Source: Spinacia oleracea (Eukaryota; Streptophyta; Magnoliopsida; Caryophyllales; Amaranthaceae). From it: 64,000 bases of DNA. A program made the translations under genes and the position numbers. This document shows positions 57,501 through 64,000 of this stretch, piece after piece (position 1 is the stretch's first letter; every line of letters begins with the position of its first letter). The stretch spans positions 118,502,715 to 118,566,714 of the forward strand of contig NC_079490.1 in the NCBI RefSeq assembly GCF_020520425.1, read 5' to 3'. Below the pieces are notes generated by a model. It saw only the letters and a list, made by a program, of their open reading frames with translations. It ran no database searches and was not told where the DNA came from.

Positions 57501-60500
57501 AAATGTATCCTATAACGGTCAAACGAGGCTTAAATGTGCATAAGTTGACCAAAGTAGATGATAATGAGTCTTATCAACCTAATACTAAGCATATTAAACA
57601 TGTAAAGGGTTTAGAATACTTATTTATGTTCATTAGTTAAGAGTTTGAACAAAAAACGACCATTTTAGTCAAAATATGACATTATAACGATCAAACGAGG
57701 CTTAAATTGCATAACTTGACCAAGGTAGGTGAGCATAAGTCTTATAATACTAATATTAAATATATTAAATTTAAATGGTTTATAATAATACTTATTTCAA
57801 TTCATTAGTTAAGAGTTGGGAGCGAAAATGCCCATTATAGTCAAAATATGTCTTATAACGGTCAAACGAAGCTTAAATGTGCATAAGTTAACCAAAGTAG
57901 ATGATAATGAGTCTTATCAACTTAATACCAAGTATATTAAACATGTAAAAGGTTTATAATACTTATTTAGGTTCAATAGTTAAGAGTTTTAACCAAAAAC
58001 GGCCATTTTAGTCAAAATATGAGATATAACGATTAAACGAGCCTTAAATTGCATAACTTGACCAAAGTAGGTGAGAATAAGTCTTATAACCATAATATTA
58101 AGTATATTAAACATGTAAAGGGTTTATAATACTTATTTAGTTTCATTAGTTAAGAGTTGGAACCGAAAACGACCATTTAAGTCAAAATATGTAATATAAC
58201 GATCAAACGGGCCTTAAATTGCATAACTTGACCAAAGTAGATGAGAATGAGTATTATCATCCTAATATTAAGTATATTAAACATTTATAGGGCTTATAAT
58301 ACCTATTTAGCTTCATTAGTTGAGAGTTGGGAGCGAAAACAACCATTATAGTCAAAATATGTCCTATAACGATCAAACGAGCCTCAAATGTGCATAACTT
58401 GACCAAAGTAGATTAGAATGAGTTTTAGAAACCTAATACTAATTATATTAAACGTGTAAGGGTTTTAAAATATTTATTTAGGTTCATTAGTTAAGAGTTG
58501 GGAACGAAAACGCCAATTATAGTCAAAATATATCCTATAACGGTCAAACGAGGCTTAATGTGCATAAGTTGACCAAAGTAGATGATAATGAGTCTTATCA
58601 ACCTAATACTAAGTATATTAAATGCGTAAAGGGTTTAGAATACTTATTTAGGTTTACTAGTTAACAGTTTGAACCGAAAACGACAATTTTAATAAAATAT
58701 GACATATAACGATTAAACGAGCCTTAAATTGCATAACTTGAACAAAATAACAGAGAATGGGTCTTATCATCCAAATTTTAAGTATAGTTAACATGTAAAT
58801 GGCTTATAATACTTATTTAAGTTCAATAGTTAAGAGTTGGAACCGAAAACGACCATTTTGTTCAAAATATGACATATAACGATCAAACGAGCCTTAAATT
58901 GCATAACTTGACCAAAGTTGATGTGAAAGAGTCTTATCATCCTAATATTAAGTATGTTAAACATGTAAAGGGCTTAGAATACCTATTTAGCTTCATTAGT
59001 TTAGAGTTAGAACCGAAAACGAGCATTATAGTCAAAATACGTCCTATACGGGTCAAACGAGCCTAAAATTTGCATACCTTGACCAAAGTGGATGAGAATG
59101 AGTCTTAGCAACCTAATACTAAGTATATAAACGTTTAAAAGGTTCAAAATACTTATTTAGGTTCATTAGTTAAGAATTGGGACCGAAAATGACCATTATA
59201 GTCAAAATATGTCCTATAATGGTCAAATGGGCCTTAAATGTGCATAAGTTGACCAAAGTAGATGAGAATGAGTTTTAGCAACCTAATACAAAGTATAGAA
59301 ACGTTTAAAAGGTTCAAAATACTTAATTAGGTTCATTAATTAAGAGTTGGGAGTGAAAACGACCATTATAGACAAAATATATCCTATAACGGTCAAACGA
59401 GCCTCAAATATGCATAAGTTGACCAAAGCATATGTGAATGAGTCTTAGAAACCTAATACAAATTATATTAAACTTGTAAAGGATTTAGAATACCTATTTA
59501 GCTTCATTAGTTTAGAGTTGGGACCGAAAACGACCATTATAGTCAAAACATGACCTATAACGGTCAAATGGGCCTTAAATGTGCATAACTTGACCAAAGT
59601 AGATGAGAATGATTAGAAACATAATACTAAGTATATTAACGTGTAAAAGCTTCAAAATACTTATTTAAGTTCATTAGTTAGGAGTTGGGACCGAAAATGA
59701 CCATTATAGTCAAAATATGTCCTATAACGGTCAAACGAGCCTTAAATATGCATACGTTGACCACAGTATATGTTAATGAGTCTTATCAACCTAATACTAA
59801 GTATATTAAACTTGTAAATGATTTAGAATACCTATTTAGCTTCATTAGTTTAGAGTTGGGACCGAAAACGACTATGATAGCCAAAATATGACCTATAACG
59901 GTCAAACGGGCCTGAAATGTGCATAACTTAACCAAAGTAGATGAGAATGAGTCTTGAAAACCTAATACTAAGTATATTAAACGTGTAAAAGGTTTAAAAT
60001 ACCTATTTAGCTTCATTAGTTAAGAGTTGGAACCGAAAACGACCATAATAGTCAAAATATGTCCTATAACGGTCAAACGAGCCTAAAATTTGCATAAGTA
60101 TGAGAATGAGTCTTATAAATCTAATACTAATTATATTGAACATATAAAGGTCTTATAATACCTATTTAGCTTCATTAGTTGAGAGTTGGGAAAAAAACAA
60201 CCTTAAAGTCAAAATATGGCATATAACGAACAAACGAGCCATAAATTGCATAAGTTGACCAAAGTAGCTGTGGATCAGTCTTATCATTCTTATATTAAGT
60301 ATATTGAACATGTAAAGGGCTTAGAATACCTATTTAGCTTCATTAGTTGAGAGATAGGAGCGAAAATAACAATTATAGTCAAAGTATGACATATAACGAT
60401 CAAACGAGTCTTAAATTGCATAACTTGACCAAAGTAGATGAGAATGAGTCTAATCATCCTAATATTAAGTATATTTAATATGTAAAGGGCTTAGAATACG

Positions 60501-61586
60501 TATTTAGGTTCATTAGTTGAGAGTTGAGAGCGAAAAGAACAATTATAGTCAAAATATGTCCTATAACGTTCAAACGAGCCTTAAATGTGCATAAGTTGAC
60601 CAAAGTAGATGAGAATGAATCTTATCATCCTAATATTAAGTATATTAAACGGGTAAATGGTTTGGAATACATGTTTAGGTTCATTAGTTAAGAGTTGGAA
60701 CCGAAAACGGCCATTGAAGTCAAAATTGTTCATATAACTCAATTATTGTTTTAAACTAATGTTTATATTATATTTTACAATATTCATTTCTCTTACTAAT
60801 TTATTACGTGTTTTTTTGTTGGATTTGATTATAGGAATTCATGAACAAACCAAGGGAGCGTCCTTCACGACTGATGAAATAAAATGTGTCCGTGACAAGT
60901 TGGCACGATTTATTACAAAAGAATGTCTTTGATTGTTAGCGTTTTTAGCATTATAATGAATCTAATACTGTAGTTTGCTACCTTTTTCCATTAACAATTT
61001 AGATACAATATGTTTTAACCCGTTGTTTGATATTCATTTTGATTTTTATTTCACTTGTGTTATTGAATGGTGTATGGATGAGCTAAGGGCATGTTTATTG
61101 GTGTATAGTATATATGTTGTGGTTGAATGAGGTTGTTTGGTGCAGGTACAGGTTTTATAGCTATAACATATTGTGCTAAAGTGGTACAGGCCTGACAAAA
61201 TTTATAAAAAAAAGAATATTATGTGCTTGGGGTTTTTTTTAAAAAATACCCCAAGCACTTGATAGTAGCAGATTTTATTTAAAAATATTGTTAATATCAA
61301 GTGCTTGGGTGTTTTGGAAAACCCCAAGCACTTCACAAGTCAAGTGCTTGGGGCTTTCCTAAAACCCCAAGCACTTAACATGTCAAGTGCTTGGGGTGTT
61401 CCATAAATCCCAAGTTAAGTGCTTGGGGTTTTTTCGTTAAGCCCAAGCACTTAACATGTTAAGTGCTTGGGGTCAACCCCAAGCACTTGAAATATTACAA
61501 AGTGCTTCACCCTCAAGTGATGGGGGCATAATCACCAGCACTTGATGGCATTTTACCCCAAGCACTTAAGGTTTTTTCTACTAGTG
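54502..61586. mobile_element. CACTA-2, copy b, in unit 2
   Basis: 7085 bp with the same CACTAGTAGAAAAAACC ends and the same CTC duplication (54499-54501 and 61587-61589) at the same integrase position as copy a. It differs by small substitutions and by about 333 extra bases in the satellite. Identical target and flanks mean that the pair arose by duplication of the host element, not by two transpositions. Confidence 0.92.
56651..60725 (+). repeat. Satellite-like tandem array in CACTA-2b, about 170-bp units
   Basis: About 24 monomers, homologous unit by unit to 38614-42355. Two additional monomers lie at about 59290-59625. The array is otherwise collinear, including the higher-order order of variants. 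Confidence 0.92.
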
Positions 61587-62361
61587 CTCATTTTCAATGT
61601 GGTACCAACGTTCTTCTGCACACTTTTCCAGAAATTCGAAAGGAACCTAGAATCTCTATCTGATAAGATATCCTTAGGAACTCCATGTAATCTCACTACA
61701 TGTTTGATGTAAGCTTTGGCAAGTTGTTCCATTTTCCAGGTTTCTTTCATTGGTATGAACACTGCTGACTTAGTCAACCTATCGACCACTACCCAAATGG
61801 TGTCATTTCCACTTTTCGACTTGGGTAAACAAGTGACGAAGTCCATTGAGATACAGTCCCACTTCCAACTCGGAATTTCTAAAGGTTGGACCTTTCCCTG
61901 AGGTCTCCTATGCTCAATTTTAACCTTCTAACAAGTCAAACACCTTGCCACGAATTCAGCCACTTCGTTCTTCATCCTTGGCCACCAATAGACCTTTTTC
62001 AGATCCTTATACAACTTGTCACCTCCCGGGTGAACAGAATATGGCGTATTGTGACCTTCTCTCATCAACTTCTCCTTTAGTTCACTACACTTTTGAGGTA
62101 CGCACCATCGTCCTTTATACCTCAAACGTCCATCCTCGTGGATCTTAAAATCAACCTCCTTTCCTTGCGAAATCTTCTCCTTGATCCGTTCTAACTTAAC
62201 ATCACCAGCCTGATTCTCCCTGATTTCATCAAATAGTGACGACTGGATGGTTAAGGCATTCATCATATTCTCAAGGCATTCTCCACTCACTATTTCTAGA
62301 TTCAGTCGTTGCATGTCCTTACACAGCTCGTTAGCCACTACTAACACATTCACACCATGAC
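61587..62361 (-). pseudogene. Unit 2 integrase core and zinc finger, cut by LINE-2
   Basis: Minus-strand equivalent of 43217-44000. The integrase core (MDFVTCLPKSKSGNDTIWVV to the SDRD box) and the zinc finger (HPGGDKLYKDLKKVYWWP, CLTC then stop) are present. The Gln codon at about 62091 is intact where unit 1 has a stop. The frame ends where LINE-2 is inserted, at 62362. Confidence 0.85.
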
Positions 62362-62488
62362 TTTTTTTTTTTTTTTTGGCAAATAATAATGAGCTTTATT
62401 TACCAAGTAATCAGAGTGTTAACAAACTCTGAAAACACCAACTGTCCAACAGACACAACCAAACACCTAGCTAACCAACACAAGCTAG

Positions 62489-63995
62489 CTAATGAGCACA
62501 GAGGCTACTACTGACATCTACAGTCTTAACTGGATCAACATGATCCCTAAAGACCTTAGCATTTCTTTGCAACCAAATACAATAAACAGACTCAATGAAA
62601 GCTATACTATACTTGCAAGCTTGCTTCTGTGAGCTTCTGCTTTTCTTCACTGCAATCTGAACTTCCTCATGCCAAGGCAACACAGTTCTATTCACACCTA
62701 AAGAAAGCAGAACCTGCTTCCAAATCTCCTGAGAATAGGAGCAAGAGAAGAAAAGGTGCTCCAAGTTTTCATTTTCCACCTGACACAAACCACAAATACC
62801 ATCAATATTCAGCTGCCATCTTATCAATCTGTCTTTTGTAGCAAGTCTGTTCTGCACTGCTAGCCACACAATGAAGGTGCTCTTTGGACTAGCATGGCTA
62901 TTACAAATCAATCTCTTCCATCCCACCTGAGCTCCAACTGGATGAAGAAACTTGTACATTTTCTGAATTCTGAATTTACCAGCTTGCACAAACTGATCCA
63001 CTCCATTTGCCTGCAGAAATACTTCTCTATTATGCCAAATTTTCCTTAATGACCAAGTTAAACCATTAGGAATTGGCATAGTCCAGAAGTCTCTATGCTG
63101 AATGTAATAAGCATGAATCCACCTCACCCAAAGCCTATCCTGCTTCAAAGCTAAAGCCCAACAGTGTTTCAAAACTGCTGCTTTATTCCACACAGTTAGA
63201 TCTTTAAGATTCCCTCCACAACTCTTAGGGAAACACAATTGCTTCAAAGCAATTGTGTTTCCCTCCACAACTCTTAGGGAAACACAATTGCTCCCAAGAG
63301 ATAGAAGCTTTCCTAGAATCTGCATCAGCACCAGTCCACAAGAAACATCTACAAATTCTCTGAATCTCCTTCATCACCTTTTTAGGCATAACAAAAATCT
63401 GACACCAGTAGAGTTGTATACCAAAAAGTACAGATTTCACCAGTTGCAGCCTACCTGCATAGGAAAGGAACTTAGAAGTCCAGCTCTTGATTCTAGCAAC
63501 AGTTCTATCAATGAGAGGCTTGCAGTCTGTGAAGGAGAGCTTCCTAGTTGTAAGAGGGACACCCAAGTATCTGAAAGGGAAAGAACCCTTAGGAACCTCA
63601 ATTGAGCTAACAATACTGGAAGCAACATGATTAGAAACACCTGCCAAATAAACTTCACTTTTGTGCAAATTAGCTTCCAAACCAGAAGCCAAAGAAAACT
63701 TGGTAAAAGCATCAAAAAGAGCTTTCACAGCACCCTCATCAGCTCTGGAGAACATCAACAAATCATCAGCAAACATCATATGGGTGAGATCCAACTTTTT
63801 GCATCTAGGATGATAAGAGAAGTTAGTATCTTCAGCAAGAGCAGCAAGACACCTTGACAGATATTCCATACCCAAAGCAAACAAATAAGGTGAAATGGGA
63901 TCACCTTGTCTCAACCCTTTCTTTGCAGGAATTGGTTTAGTGGGACAACCATTTATCAGAATGGAATAAGAAACAGAATAGAGGCACTGCATCAC
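62489..63995 (-). pseudogene. LINE-2 ORF2 (RT and zf-RVT), partial and frameshifted
   Basis: Two minus-strand frames form one L1 pol end. The upstream frame (63995 to 63225) has KKGLRQGDPISPYLF and the MMFADDLLMFS catalytic box. The downstream frame (about 63331 to 62489) has the RT C-terminal part and the zinc-ribbon region (ICGLCQVENENLEHLFFSC). They are joined out of frame by a 49-bp duplicated and inverted insertion near 63213-63292. The endonuclease and RT N terminus are beyond the window edge. Confidence 0.88.
63211..63292. repeat. Direct plus inverted duplication in LINE-2
   Basis: CCCTCCACAACTCTTAGGG and the following AAACACAATTGCT occur at 63212 and again at 63261 (offset 49). Between them lies the inverted copy: GGGAAACACAATTGCTT (63228-63244) faces its exact complement at 63247-63263 across a 2-base loop. 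The 49-base gain shifts the ORF2 frame. Confidence 0.9.
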
Positions 63996-64000
63996 CCAAT

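Larger units (their letters stand above)
53432..64000 (-). mobile_element. Tekay-like chromovirus, unit 2 internal region (runs off the window)
   Basis: It repeats unit 1 from the polypurine tract onward: chromodomain and integrase end (53714-54498), CACTA-2 copy b (54502-61586), then integrase core and zinc finger (61587-62361), where LINE-2 interrupts. Divergence from unit 1 is slight, apart from the satellite length change. The rest lies right of the window. Confidence 0.85.
62362..64000 (-). mobile_element. L1-type LINE-2, 3' part, minus strand
   Basis: It starts with a poly(A) tail read as T (62362-62377) exactly where unit 2 departs from unit 1 (compare 43990-44000). A 3' UTR of about 110 bases and an L1 reverse transcriptase follow. 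The 5' part and the second target duplication lie beyond the window. It is different in sequence from the LINE at 5509-10423. Confidence 0.9.

Overview
The window is plant nuclear DNA, most likely from a Caryophyllales species. Spinach or a relative is my guess, from the feel of the repeats, and it is not proven. It shows two class III peroxidase genes with GT-AG introns, surrounded by nested plant transposons: L1 LINEs, Ty3/gypsy chromoviruses, a Tat-like gag-only retroelement, a Copia solo LTR and two CACTA families. No rRNA or tRNA gene, operon or CRISPR array was seen.

Layout. (1) 1-13691 is a peroxidase cluster. Gene A has exons at 758-952 and 2303-2929; its first exon lies left of the window. 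Gene B (12059-13500) is complete, with three exons and 353 codons. A second copy of gene A's 3' flank at 10990-11375 has no coding sequence attached, so a third copy was probably lost. Between them is an unclassified element (about 3376-10990) rich in AAAGAACA/TGTTCTTT motifs. It carries a decayed but near full-length L1 LINE (5509-10423, minus strand) with 20-bp target site duplications. (2) 13692-30975 is a three-layer nest. A small chromovirus (LTRs 13692-14033 and 30545-30975, TSD GCTTA) is split in gag by a CACTA transposon (14668-26679, TSD CAG). That transposon carries a captured two-exon C-terminal piece of DNA polymerase lambda. It is itself split by a 7.2-kb LTR element (17480-24650) that has gag and protease on the plus strand, no reverse transcriptase, and a spliced gene on the opposite strand. 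(3) 30976-31445 is short anonymous DNA. (4) From 31446 to the window end there is a tandem LTR-internal-LTR-internal array of a large Tekay/Del-like chromovirus on the minus strand, with a unit of about 18 kb. Both LTRs carry the same 1403-bp Copia-type solo LTR. Both internal regions carry the same CACTA insertion (36468-43216 and 54502-61586), placed inside the integrase domain. That CACTA holds a satellite-like array of about 170-bp monomers with a six-monomer higher-order period. (5) 62362-64000 is the 3' part of a second L1 LINE inserted in the second unit.

Working genes. Only the peroxidases look like functional host genes. They would encode secreted or vacuolar haem peroxidases acting on phenolics with H2O2. 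Nearly every transposon reading frame is broken by stops or frameshifts. The exception is the antisense gene of the gag-only element, which reads through with plausible introns. The nesting gives a relative order: peroxidase duplication, then chromovirus, then CACTA-1, then the gag-only element; and separately Tekay-like element with Copia LTR and CACTA-2, then tandem duplication, then satellite length change and LINE-2. All coordinates and alignments were read by eye, so percent identities are not given.
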